Shown here one piece after another: positions 1 through 8,049 of a DNA stretch of 64,000 nucleotides. The stretch's first letter is position 1, and each line of letters begins with the position of its first letter. The notes under the pieces were generated by a model. The model saw only the letters and a list, made by a program, of their open reading frames with translations. It was not told the DNA's origin and made no database searches. Source of the stretch: Streptomyces sp. F001 (GTDB lineage Bacteria > Actinomycetota > Actinomycetes > Streptomycetales > Streptomycetaceae); the NCBI RefSeq assembly GCF_004187715.1, contig NZ_QZWF01000009.1, forward strand, positions 124,001 through 188,000, given 5' to 3'. The position numbers were made by a program, and so were the translations under genes.

Positions 1-948
1 CTTGAGTTCGGCGAGGATCGCCTCCACTCGGCGCTCGACCTCCACCGCGAAGTCCACCAGAGGACCGCCGAACTGCTGAGCAATGCCGCGCAACATGCGG
101 GAGCGAGGATCCTCCGTACGGTAGACGGGGTGGCCGAAACCCATGATGCGGTCGCCGGCGAGGACACGTTCCCGGATCCACGGGTCGATCCGGTCCACCG
201 TGCCGATCGTGTCCAGCGTGTCCAGCGCCCGACTGGGCGCACCCCCGTGCAGCGGGCCGGACAGTGCTCCCACCGCCCCCACGAGACACGCCGCGACGTC
301 GGCGCCGGTGGACGTGATGACCCTGGCGGTGAAGGTTGATGCATTGAATCCGTGATCAATGGTTGAGATCAGGTATTGCTCGATCGCCCGCGCCTGCTGC
401 GGGTCCGGCTCCGAGCCCGTCAACATGTAGAGGTAGTTCGCCGCATACGGCAGATCCTCGCGCGGTGGCACCGGCTCAAGTCCCTTCCCCAGCCGGTGCA
501 ACGCCGCGAGTACGGTCGGTACGGCCGCGGCCGCCACGACGGTGTCCGCGCGGCGCCGGTCCGCGTCGATGTCGTACACGGGTCGGAAGTCCTGTGCCGC
601 GCCCAGCAGGGACAGCGCCGTACGCAGCCCGGCGAGCGGGCCGGAACGTCCGCCGGCCGCCGCGATGGCGGGCAGCGCCGCCGACACCTCGTCGGGCAAC
701 CGCCGCAGCGCCGCCGTCTCGGCAGCGAAGGCGGCACCTCGTTCACCGTCCGGCAGCTCGCCGTGGACCAGGAGATGCCAGACGTCCTCGAACGCGCGGG
801 ATTGCGCGAGTTCGACGGCGGAGTACTGGCGGTAGTGGTAGAAGCCCTCGAGACCCCGTACGTCACCGACCCGGGTGTCGGTCACGACGACACCCGCGAG
901 TCCCCGCGGTACGTCGACAGAGGTGGCTGCGGACCTGTTGACGGACAT
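1..948 (-). CDS. Citrate synthase, C-terminus outside the window
   Basis: Condenses acetyl-CoA with oxaloacetate (or a related 2-oxo acid) in the cytoplasm. The 316 visible residues include the family's active-site histidines: DHGFNAST (His199), GPLHGGA (His234) and GFGHPVYRTEDPR (His273). The last part of the protein, with the catalytic Asp, lies beyond the window edge. The start is the ATG at 948, preceded by an AGGGAGG ribosome site. It is transcribed divergently from a second citrate-synthase paralogue with 97 bp between them. The sequence cannot separate citrate synthase from 2-methylcitrate synthase. Streptomyces usually has another main citrate synthase elsewhere, so this may be an auxiliary enzyme. 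Confidence 0.93.
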   Translation of the reverse strand, partial: MSVNRSAATSVDVPRGLAGVVVTDTRVGDVRGLEGFYHYRQYSAVELAQSRAFEDVWHLLVHGELPDGERGAAFAAETAALRRLPDEVSAALPAIAAAGGRSGPLAGLRTALSLLGAAQDFRPVYDIDADRRRADTVVAAAAVPTVLAALHRLGKGLEPVPPREDLPYAANYLYMLTGSEPDPQQARAIEQYLISTIDHGFNASTFTARVITSTGADVAACLVGAVGALSGPLHGGAPSRALDTLDTIGTVDRIDPWIRERVLAGDRIMGFGHPVYRTEDPRSRMLRGIAQQFGGPLVDFAVEVERRVEAILAELK

Positions 949-969
949 GTTTTCCTCCCTGAACTTGAT

Positions 970-1009
970 TTGACTGTCCATGCTTGACTAATCACTGTCA
1001 ATATTGACT
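970..1009. promoter_or_regulatory. TTGAC-repeat operator between the citrate synthase genes
   Basis: The AT-rich gap between the divergent citrate synthase genes holds TTGACT at 970-975, 984-989 and 1004-1009, plus an inverted GTCAA at 997-1001. The last two form a perfect 12-bp palindrome, GTCAATATTGAC, at 997-1008. This is a likely binding site for a shared regulator. The HTH domain of the neighbouring citrate synthase is a candidate, which is inference. Confidence 0.5.
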
Positions 1010-1045
1010 CAATCAATGTGTCGTCCAGGCAGATACGGTGACCCA

Positions 1046-2302
1046 ATGCGCGATCAAGAACCGGGCCCCGTCCGGCGGGAACAGCGGCTGAGCACCAAGG
1101 AGGCCGCCGAACTGCTCGGCGTGAAGCCCGAGACCGTGTACGCCTACGTGAGCCGCGGTCAGCTCAGCAGCGAACGCGTGCCCGGCGGCCGGGGCAGCAC
1201 GTTCGACGCCGCCGAGGTGGAGGCGCTCGCTCGGCGCAACAGGCGGGAGACCGGAGGGAATTCGGGCACCGGCACCGACCTGGCCGTACGCACCCGCATC
1301 ACGCTCATCGACAAGGACCGGTACTACTTCCGGGGTGTCGACGCGACCGAGCTCGCCACGCGCCACTCCTACGAGGAGATCGTCGAGTGGCTGTGGACCG
1401 GACACCTGCACCCGGGCGTCACTTTCGACGCACCCGAGGCAGCCGTCTCCGTCGCCCGCCGCGCCGTCGACGCCCTGCCCGAACACACCGGCGCCACCGA
1501 CCGGCTGCGCGTCGCCGTGATCGCCGCGGCAACCGCGGACCCCCTGCGCTTCGACCTCTCCGAGGAAGCCGTGCTGGGTACGGCACGCGTGCTGATCCCC
1601 ACCGTCGTCGCCGCACTCCCGCCCGTGCGGCGCGCCCCCCGCGACGAGGGCCCGCTGGCGCACCGTCTGTGGGCGCGGCTCAGCGGGCGGGACCCCGACG
1701 AGGCGTCGCTGCGCGCCCTGGACACCGCTCTCGGCCTGCTCGTCGACCACGACCTGGCCGCATCGACGCTCGCGGTGCGCGTGGCGGCGTCGGCCCGCGC
1801 ACACGCCTACGCCGCCGTCTCCGCCGGGCTCGGCGTGATCGAGGGCCCCCTGCACGGGGCGGCCAGCGGGCTCGCCCATCGGATGCTGCTCGACGTTCTC
1901 GACCAGGGCGACGCGGCGCCCGTGGTCGCGGAGGAGCTCCGGGCCGGCCGCCGCATCCCGGGGCTCGGGCACCGGCTCTATACCGGCGAGGATCCACGCG
2001 CGCGTGCCCTGTTCCGCCTCCTGGAGGACATCCCCCAGGCAGCGCCCGCCCTGGCCGCCGCCCGGGACGTGGCGGCCACCGCCGCCCGTCACACCCCGCT
2101 GCACGCCAACGTCGACCTGGCACTGGCCGTGCTCACCACGTCCTGCGCGATGCCGGCCACGGCCGGGGAGACGATCTTCGCAGTGGCCCGTACGGCGGGC
2201 TGGATCGCCCACGCGCTGGAGGAGTACCGGGAGCGGCCGTTGCGGATGCGCCCCAGCGGGCACTACGTGGGCGCAAAGCCGCCGCAGCCCCTGCCTGAGT
2301 AG
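1046..2302 (+). CDS. Citrate synthase paralogue with N-terminal helix-turn-helix
   Basis: Residues 10-65 form a MerR/excisionase-like HTH (STKEAAELLGVKPETVYAYV, then a wing with SSERVPGGRG). A shortened citrate-synthase fold follows. Active-site positions are partly kept: DHDLAAST, EGPLHGAASG and GLGHRLYTGEDPR, where the usual GFGHP reads GLGHR, and a NVDLALAVL segment near the C-terminus. The product is 418 residues from the ATG at 1046; in-frame starts at 1004 (TTG) and 1016 (ATG) are less likely. The fusion suggests a DNA-binding metabolic sensor or an autoregulated enzyme, which is inference. It is divergent from the first citrate synthase. Confidence 0.85.
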   Translation: MRDQEPGPVRREQRLSTKEAAELLGVKPETVYAYVSRGQLSSERVPGGRGSTFDAAEVEALARRNRRETGGNSGTGTDLAVRTRITLIDKDRYYFRGVDATELATRHSYEEIVEWLWTGHLHPGVTFDAPEAAVSVARRAVDALPEHTGATDRLRVAVIAAATADPLRFDLSEEAVLGTARVLIPTVVAALPPVRRAPRDEGPLAHRLWARLSGRDPDEASLRALDTALGLLVDHDLAASTLAVRVAASARAHAYAAVSAGLGVIEGPLHGAASGLAHRMLLDVLDQGDAAPVVAEELRAGRRIPGLGHRLYTGEDPRARALFRLLEDIPQAAPALAAARDVAATAARHTPLHANVDLALAVLTTSCAMPATAGETIFAVARTAGWIAHALEEYRERPLRMRPSGHYVGAKPPQPLPE

Positions 2303-2337
2303 GACACGGACGGGGCCGGAAGTCACCCTGAACGAAG

Positions 2338-2356
2338 TCAGGTTAGGCTCACCTCT
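2338..2356 (+). promoter_or_regulatory. Iron box (DmdR/IdeR type) over a -10 element
   Basis: The 19 bases match the actinobacterial iron-box consensus TTAGGTTAGGCTCACCTAA at 16 positions. The core AGGTTAGGCTCACCT is exact. It contains a possible -10, TAGGCT at 2344-2349, and ends one base before the GTG at 2357, so transcription would begin at or beside the start codon. Iron-loaded DmdR1/IdeR bound here should block the promoter. Confidence 0.75.
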
Positions 2357-3316
2357 GTGAGTACGTGCGCGACCGTCTCGCGGGACTTCGACGAGCCCAT
2401 TTCCGGAACCGCGGCCACAGCAAGGACCTGGCTCCTGCTGGAGCAGCCGGGTCCGTGGGGCGCCAGGGCGCTCACTTCGAGTCACTTGGACCCCGCACTG
2501 GGCCGAGCCCTGGAGGCGGCCGCCAAGGGCACGGGCGTACGGATCGCGCTCATCCGCCGTCCCGGGCGCCACGCCGACTGCGGCACGCCCGCGGTGCGCC
2601 GGCTGTACGCGGCCCACACCACACCGGGCAACGCGTGGCTGCACACGGCCACGACCGCCGACCCGGAGCGGTTGCTCGACCTCGACTTCGCCGCGCTCGG
2701 TTCGGGTGACCACCGCACCTTCGACACGGCGCTTCAAGGCCGTCCGCACACCGGCGGTCCGCTCGCGCTCGTCTGCACCAACGGCAAGCGCGACCGCTGC
2801 TGCGCCCTCCTCGGCCGTCCCCTCGCGACCGAGCTCGCCGCCTCCGGGGTGGGGGGCATCTGGGAGGTCACTCATCTGGGCGGTCATCGCTTCTCGCCGA
2901 CCGTGCTCGTCCTGCCGTACGGCTACGCATACGGCCGCGCCGAGGCCCACACCGTCAAGAAGGTCCTGCACGGGGTCCAGGAGGGCCGGATCGTCCTGGA
3001 GGGGTGCCGCGGGAGCTCGGCCTGGGAACGGCCCGGTCAGGCTGCCGAGCTGGCCGTGCGTACGGCGGTGCACGAGTTTGCGGCGGACGCGCTGAGCGTC
3101 GTACGGACCGCGAACGCGGTACGGACGGACGGTGCGGCGCCTCGCTGGGAGGTGACCGTGGCGCATGCCGACGGACGCCACTGGCGGGTCGTGGTGGCCC
3201 AGGGCGCGTCCCTGCCGCCCCGCCCGGAGAGCTGCGGAACCTCGGTCCTCGGTGCCCCGGCGCGGATGGACGTGGTGGCCGTGCGCGAACTGAAACCGAC
3301 GGCGCTCGCCGGCTGA
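2357..3316 (+). CDS. Sucrase/ferredoxin-like [2Fe-2S] protein
   Basis: A 319-residue member of the Suc_Fer-like family, with a thioredoxin-like ferredoxin fold. The signature is clear: VCTNGKRDRCCALLGRPLA (Cys140, Cys148, Cys149), then THLGGHRFSPTVLVLP (His173, His177) and PYGYAYGR. Family members bind a [2Fe-2S] cluster; the substrate is not established. The start is set by homology, because TAATARTWLLLEQPGPWG near residues 18-35 is the usual N-terminus. The GTG has no ribosome site and abuts an iron box, so the mRNA is probably leaderless and derepressed in iron starvation. A role in iron release or siderophore reduction is possible but inferred. A long hairpin follows directly. Confidence 0.88.
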   Translation: MSTCATVSRDFDEPISGTAATARTWLLLEQPGPWGARALTSSHLDPALGRALEAAAKGTGVRIALIRRPGRHADCGTPAVRRLYAAHTTPGNAWLHTATTADPERLLDLDFAALGSGDHRTFDTALQGRPHTGGPLALVCTNGKRDRCCALLGRPLATELAASGVGGIWEVTHLGGHRFSPTVLVLPYGYAYGRAEAHTVKKVLHGVQEGRIVLEGCRGSSAWERPGQAAELAVRTAVHEFAADALSVVRTANAVRTDGAAPRWEVTVAHADGRHWRVVVAQGASLPPRPESCGTSVLGAPARMDVVAVRELKPTALAG

Positions 3317-3358
3317 CCTCGCGTCCGGGCCGGCCCGGGCCGGCCCGGACGCGAGGTC
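3315..3358 (+). terminator. Hairpin terminator, perfect 22-bp arms
   Basis: A perfect 44-base palindrome overlaps the stop codon of the ferredoxin-like gene. The left arm starts GACCTCGCGTCCGGG and the right arm mirrors it. There is no T-tract, as is common for Streptomyces terminators. Confidence 0.85.
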
Positions 3359-3401
3359 CGCACCTCCCCTCTACGGCAGAACCGTTCCCCCACGTACCGT
3401 C

Positions 3402-5084
3402 ATGGGTATGAGCCGGACTCACCCCATGCGCCGCCTGCGCCTCGGCCTGCCACGCCGGGTGTTCTCGCAGGTGCTGCTGATGCAGGTGGCGATCGCCGCG
3501 GGAGTCGCGGTGCTCGCCACCGGACTGTTCCTCGCACCGCTGAGTGACCAGCTGGACGACCAGGCCATGCGGCGAGCGCTCGCAATCGCGCAGACCACCG
3601 CGGCCCAGCCGCAGCTCGCCGAGGAGCTGCAGCGGACGCCCGCGACGGCCGACGGGCCGGTCCAGCGGGAGGCGGAACGGATCCGGAAGGCCACCAAGGC
3701 CGAGTACGTGGTGGTGATGGACCGGCGGGGCGTGCGCTGGTCGCACACCGAGCCCGCGGAGATCGGCAGGCACGTCTCGACGGACCCCAGCGAGGCGCTG
3801 GCCGGCCAGGAGGTCATGGAGATCGACGAGGGCACCCTGGGCCGTTCCGCGCGGGGGAAGGTGCCGTTGCGCGACGGCGACGGGGACATCGTCGGAGCCG
3901 TCTCGGTCGGTATCGCCTACGACAGTGTCCGCGCCCGGCTCATCCACGCGATCCCCGAGCTGCTGGCGTACGCCGGCGGTGCCCTGGCCGTCGGTGCGCT
4001 GGCCGCCTGGCTCATCTCCCGGCGGGTCCAGCGGCAGACCCGGGACCTGGCCTTCTCGGACATCGCGGGCCTGCTGGCGGAGCGCGAGGCGATGCTGCAC
4101 GGCATCCGGGAGGGTGTCGTCGCGCTGGACCGCACCGGCCGCATCCGCCTGCTGAACGACGAGGCGCAGCGCCTGCTGGGGATCGGGAACCAGGCCGTGG
4201 GCCACTCCCCCGACGAGGCGCTCGGCGAGGGCCGTACGGCCGACGTGCTGGCCGGCCGGGTCACGGGCACCGACCTGCTCACCGTGCGCGGCCCGCGTGT
4301 CCTGGTGGCCAATCGCATGCCCACCGGCGACGGCGGCGCCGTGGCCACCCTGCGCGACCGCACCGAGCTGGAGGAGCTCGGCCGGGAGCTGGACTCCACG
4401 CGCGGCCTGATCGACGCCCTGCGCGCCCAGGACCACGAGTACGCCAACCGTATGCACACCCTCCTGGGGCTGCTCGAACTGGAGATGTACGACGACGCCG
4501 TGGAGTTCGCCGGAGAGGTCGTCGGCGCCCACCGGGACACTGCGGAACAGATCACCGAGAAGATCAAGGACCCGCTGCTGGCCGCCCTGCTGGTCGGCAA
4601 GGCGACCGTCGCCGCCGAGCGGGGCGTCGCGCTGAGCATCTCGGGCCGCAGCCGGCTCCCGGACCGGGTGATCGACGCCAGGGGGCTCGTCACGATCGTC
4701 GGCAACCTGGTGGACAATGCGCTCGACGCCGTCGCGGGCACGCCGCACGCGCGCGTGGAGGTCGAATTGCACGCCGAAGGGCGTACCGCGGTGCTCACGG
4801 TGCGGGACACGGGGCCCGGAGTTCCGCCGGAGCTGCGAGAGTTGATCTTCACCGAAGGGTGGTCCACGAAGCGGCCGCCGGCGCACCGGGAGCGGGGCAT
4901 CGGGCTCGCCGTGGTCCGCAGGCTGGCGGAGCGCCACGGCGGGTCGGCCACCGTGGGCGAGGCGGTGGGCGGCGGCGCCGAGTTCATTGTCGTCCTGCCC
5001 GAGGCGCTGGCCGAACCGGACCCGGAACCGTCCCTCACCGTGCCATCAGGTCAACCGGCCGCCGCCGAGGAGGAGTCGCGATGA
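3402..5084 (+). CDS. CitA/DcuS-family sensor histidine kinase
   Basis: A membrane sensor kinase of 560 residues. TM1 (about 22-46) and TM2 (about 186-206) bracket an extracytoplasmic PAS-like sensor. A cytoplasmic PAS domain (about 225-320) precedes the phosphoacceptor region RAQDHEYANRMHTLLGLLEL (His345) and a GHKL ATPase with GNLVDNALDAV and GPGVPPELR. The DHEYANRMH motif is typical of the citrate/C4-dicarboxylate kinases. Its stop overlaps the regulator start (ATGA at 5081-5084), so the pair is translationally coupled. The convergent symporter suggests that it senses a small carboxylate, which is inference. The start could be the ATG at 3402 or 3408. Confidence 0.9.
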   Translation: MGMSRTHPMRRLRLGLPRRVFSQVLLMQVAIAAGVAVLATGLFLAPLSDQLDDQAMRRALAIAQTTAAQPQLAEELQRTPATADGPVQREAERIRKATKAEYVVVMDRRGVRWSHTEPAEIGRHVSTDPSEALAGQEVMEIDEGTLGRSARGKVPLRDGDGDIVGAVSVGIAYDSVRARLIHAIPELLAYAGGALAVGALAAWLISRRVQRQTRDLAFSDIAGLLAEREAMLHGIREGVVALDRTGRIRLLNDEAQRLLGIGNQAVGHSPDEALGEGRTADVLAGRVTGTDLLTVRGPRVLVANRMPTGDGGAVATLRDRTELEELGRELDSTRGLIDALRAQDHEYANRMHTLLGLLELEMYDDAVEFAGEVVGAHRDTAEQITEKIKDPLLAALLVGKATVAAERGVALSISGRSRLPDRVIDARGLVTIVGNLVDNALDAVAGTPHARVEVELHAEGRTAVLTVRDTGPGVPPELRELIFTEGWSTKRPPAHRERGIGLAVVRRLAERHGGSATVGEAVGGGAEFIVVLPEALAEPDPEPSLTVPSGQPAAAEEESR

Positions 5085-5761
5085 TCGAGGTCCTGGTCGT
5101 GGACGACGACACCAGGGTCGCGCGGGTGAACGCCGCGTACGTCGAGAAGGTGCAGGGCTTTCGTGTCGCCGGGGAGGCGCACAGCGCGGCGGAGGCGTTG
5201 CGTCAGCTGGAGGCGCTGCCTCAGGTGGACCTGGTTCTCATGGACCACTACCTGCCCGACGAGACGGGTCTCGCGGTCGTGCAGGAGATGCGCCGACGCG
5301 GCCACCAGACGGATGTGATCATGGTCACGGCGGCTCGCGACATCTCGACGGTCCAGGCGGCGATGCGGCAGGGCGCGCTGCAGTACCTGGTGAAGCCGTT
5401 CGCCTTCGCAGGGCTGCGCGCCAAGCTGGAGGCGTACGCGGAGCTGCGCAGGACCCTCGACAGCGGTGGTGAGGCGGAACAGGCCGAGGTGGACCGCATC
5501 TTCGGCGCGCTGTCCGCGCCGTCGGAGCCGGATCTGCCCAAAGGGCACTCCCCCACCACCGCCGAGCTCGTACGGCAGTCCCTGATGAACGCCGAGGGCC
5601 CGCTGTCGGCCCAGGAGATCGCCGAACGGACCGGGGTGAGCCGTCAGACCGCTCAGCGCTATCTGAAGCTCCTGGAACGCACGGGACGGGCCACGCTGAC
5701 CCTCAAGTACGGCGACGCGGGCCGCCCGGAGCACCGTTACGTGTGGGCGACCCGCACCTGA
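5081..5761 (+). CDS. CitB/DcuR-family response regulator
   Basis: A 226-residue regulator. The receiver domain (1-120) has the acidic pair VVDDD at 6-10, phosphoacceptor Asp55 in LMDHYLPDETG, and Lys in YLVKPF. The C-terminal HTH (about 165-220, AQEIAERTGVSRQTAQRYL) is the type found with CitA-like kinases. It overlaps the kinase gene by 4 bp, with AGGAGG 8-10 bases upstream. The symporter gene ends 27 bp away on the opposite strand. Control of the DUF485/symporter promoter near 7920-8040 is plausible but unproven. Confidence 0.9.
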   Translation: MIEVLVVDDDTRVARVNAAYVEKVQGFRVAGEAHSAAEALRQLEALPQVDLVLMDHYLPDETGLAVVQEMRRRGHQTDVIMVTAARDISTVQAAMRQGALQYLVKPFAFAGLRAKLEAYAELRRTLDSGGEAEQAEVDRIFGALSAPSEPDLPKGHSPTTAELVRQSLMNAEGPLSAQEIAERTGVSRQTAQRYLKLLERTGRATLTLKYGDAGRPEHRYVWATRT

Positions 5762-5788
5762 GGACACGGTCGGGAGGGGCTCCGGTTC

Positions 5789-7381
5789 CTAGACGGCACC
5801 CGCCCCGGTCAGGGACCGCACCTGGGTCTCCGCGTGCTTGGCCTCGTCCGGTGCCTCCGCCGAGGTGACCGTGCCGAGCCAGCCCGCGAGGAAGCCCAGG
5901 GGGATCGAGACGAGGCCCGGGTTCTGCAGCGGGAAGTACTGGAAGTTCAGGGCCGGGAACAGCGATTCGGGGCTGCCGGACACGACCGGTGACAGCAGCA
6001 CGAGTGCCACGGCCGGGACGAGCCCGCCGTATACGGCCCACACCGCGCCTCGGGTGGTGAAGCCACGCCAGAACAGTGAGTAGAGCAGCACCGGCAGATT
6101 CGCGGACGCGGCGACGGCGAAGGCGAGCCCCACAAGGAAGGCGACGTTGAGGTCGCGAGCGAGGATGCCGAGCGCGATCGCGACCACGCCGATACCCACC
6201 GCGGCCGCCCGTGCGACGCTCACCTCGCTGCGCTGCTCGGCCTTCCGACGGCGCAGTGACGCGTACAGGTCATGGGCCACGGACGCCGAGGAGGCGAGCG
6301 TGACTCCGGCGACCACCGCGAGGATGGTGGCGAAGGCGACGGCGGCGACGATCGCGAAGAGAACCGTTCCTCCGGTGGAATCCGCGCCGCCGCCCAGGTC
6401 GAGTGCCAGCAGCGGAACCGCCGTGTTGCCGGCCGCGTTCGAGCTTCGTACCGCCCCAGGTCCCACGATCGCCGCCGCACCAAAACCGAGGACGATCGTC
6501 ATCAGGTAGAAGCCGCCGATGAGCCCGATCGCCCACACGACCGAACGCCGCGCCGCCCGCGCGGTGGGCACGGTGTAGAACCGGGACAGAATGTGCGGCA
6601 GCCCGGCCGTGCCCAGCACCAGGGCGAGACCGAGGCTGATGAAGTCGAAACGGGCGGTCCAGTCCCCGCCGTACGTCAGCCCCGGCGCCAGGAACGCGTC
6701 CCCGTGACCGCTGCGCTCCGCCGCGGAGCGCAACAGGTGGTCGAAGTCACCGTGGAACCGCACCAGGACGAGCACGGTCAGGGCGATCGCGCCGCCCATC
6801 AGCAGGACCGCCTTCACGATCTGAATCCACGTGGTGGCCCGCATCCCTCCCAACGACACATAGATGACCATGAGCGCCCCGACACCGATGACAGTCCAGG
6901 ACTGCGCCGCCTCGCTCGTCCTGCCCAGCAGCAGCGCGACCAGGCTGCCCGCACCCACCATCTGCGCCACCAGATACAGAACGGACACGGTGACGGAGGA
7001 AGTTCCCGCCGCGATCCGCACCGGCCGCTCCCGCATCCGCGCGGCGACGACGTCGGCCAGGGTGAACCTGCCGCAGTTGCGCACCAGCTCGGCGACCAGG
7101 AACAGCACCACGAGCCACGCCACCAGGAAGCCCACCGCGTACAGCAGCCCGTCGTAGCCGAAGAGCGCAATGAGCCCGGCGATGCCCAGGAAGGAGGCGG
7201 CCGACATGTAGTCGCCGGCGATGGCAAAACCGTTCTCCATGGGCGAGAAGAGACGTCCGCCCGCATAGAACTCCTCCGCCGAACCACGCCGGTTGCGGCT
7301 CACCCAGGCCGTGATCCCCAACGTGATGGCGACGAACCCGCTGAACAGCAGCAGCGCCAGCGTCTGATGATTTCCCGTCAC
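5789..7381 (-). CDS. Sodium:solute symporter, ActP-like
   Basis: An integral membrane transporter of 530 residues in the SSS family, with about 13 hydrophobic segments. Typical motifs include EEFYAGGRLFSPMENGFAIA, DYMSAASFLGIAG and GTAGLPHILSRFYTV. The arrangement with an upstream DUF485 protein matches acetate or short-chain carboxylate permeases (ActP with YjcH). The GTG start at 7381 overlaps the stop of the DUF485 gene (GTGA), showing translational coupling. The upstream open frame seen in continuation is the antisense context of the partner gene and not part of the product. The substrate is inferred. Confidence 0.9.
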   Translation of the reverse strand: MTGNHQTLALLLFSGFVAITLGITAWVSRNRRGSAEEFYAGGRLFSPMENGFAIAGDYMSAASFLGIAGLIALFGYDGLLYAVGFLVAWLVVLFLVAELVRNCGRFTLADVVAARMRERPVRIAAGTSSVTVSVLYLVAQMVGAGSLVALLLGRTSEAAQSWTVIGVGALMVIYVSLGGMRATTWIQIVKAVLLMGGAIALTVLVLVRFHGDFDHLLRSAAERSGHGDAFLAPGLTYGGDWTARFDFISLGLALVLGTAGLPHILSRFYTVPTARAARRSVVWAIGLIGGFYLMTIVLGFGAAAIVGPGAVRSSNAAGNTAVPLLALDLGGGADSTGGTVLFAIVAAVAFATILAVVAGVTLASSASVAHDLYASLRRRKAEQRSEVSVARAAAVGIGVVAIALGILARDLNVAFLVGLAFAVAASANLPVLLYSLFWRGFTTRGAVWAVYGGLVPAVALVLLSPVVSGSPESLFPALNFQYFPLQNPGLVSIPLGFLAGWLGTVTSAEAPDEAKHAETQVRSLTGAGAV

Positions 7382-7917
7382 GCCGCACCGCCTCGCACGC
7401 TGCGGGCCAGTTCCTGGGTCTCCCAGCGCAGTTCGAGCGCGGCCCGATCCCTGCGCAGGCGTGCATGCCGGGCGTACGCCCAGGTCAGCAGGAAGGTGCT
7501 GAGGAACTGCCCGAGCCCGGCCAGCATCGCCACGTTCACCGCGCCCACCACGGGACGGGCCATCAGCCCCGGAGCCGTCGTCGCCGCGACGACGTACGCC
7601 ACGTACCAGACGAAGAAGCCGGCCACCGCCGGCACCACGAACCTCCGGTACCGGCTGCGCACCTCCTGAAAGGCAGCGCTGCGCTGCACCTCGAGGTAGA
7701 CCTGGCCCGCGGCCACCGCCCCGTCCGAGGGCTCGGGCCCTCCCGTACGCGCCGCCGGAACGGGCGTCACCAGCTCCGCCGCGCCACCCGACTCGCCCCA
7801 GCCGGAGGCCAGGGCGTCGTACCAGGGATCGCCGTACAGGTAGCGATCCTCGGTCTTCTCGAACGGACTCTCGTGACCGGCCCCGCCTTCGCAGGAACGA
7901 TCGTTGCTTGCGTGCAT
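7378..7917 (-). CDS. DUF485 membrane protein, symporter partner
   Basis: A 179-residue protein with a long polar N-terminus and a DUF485 domain at about 75-160. Two membrane helices are visible, FVVPAVAGFFVWYVAYVVAA and a second around AVNVAMLAGLGQFLSTFLLT, followed by a charged tail. DUF485 proteins are encoded directly before acetate-type symporters, as here, where the genes overlap by 4 bp. The N-terminus is longer than in the roughly 100-residue enterobacterial YjcH. I chose the ATG at 7917 over a TTG six bases upstream; no strong ribosome site is seen. Confidence 0.85.
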   Translation of the reverse strand: MHASNDRSCEGGAGHESPFEKTEDRYLYGDPWYDALASGWGESGGAAELVTPVPAARTGGPEPSDGAVAAGQVYLEVQRSAAFQEVRSRYRRFVVPAVAGFFVWYVAYVVAATTAPGLMARPVVGAVNVAMLAGLGQFLSTFLLTWAYARHARLRRDRAALELRWETQELARSVRGGAA

Positions 7918-8049
7918 GCCCAAGCATGGACAGACCGGGAAGATCCCTGACTCTTCTTCTCTCTGCCCTTCACCCCATCAGGTGACCGAATCCGCTGCTG
8001 GAGCCGAGGACGACAGTCACCCGCCCCCGGCTCTGGTCCAGCGCACCGG

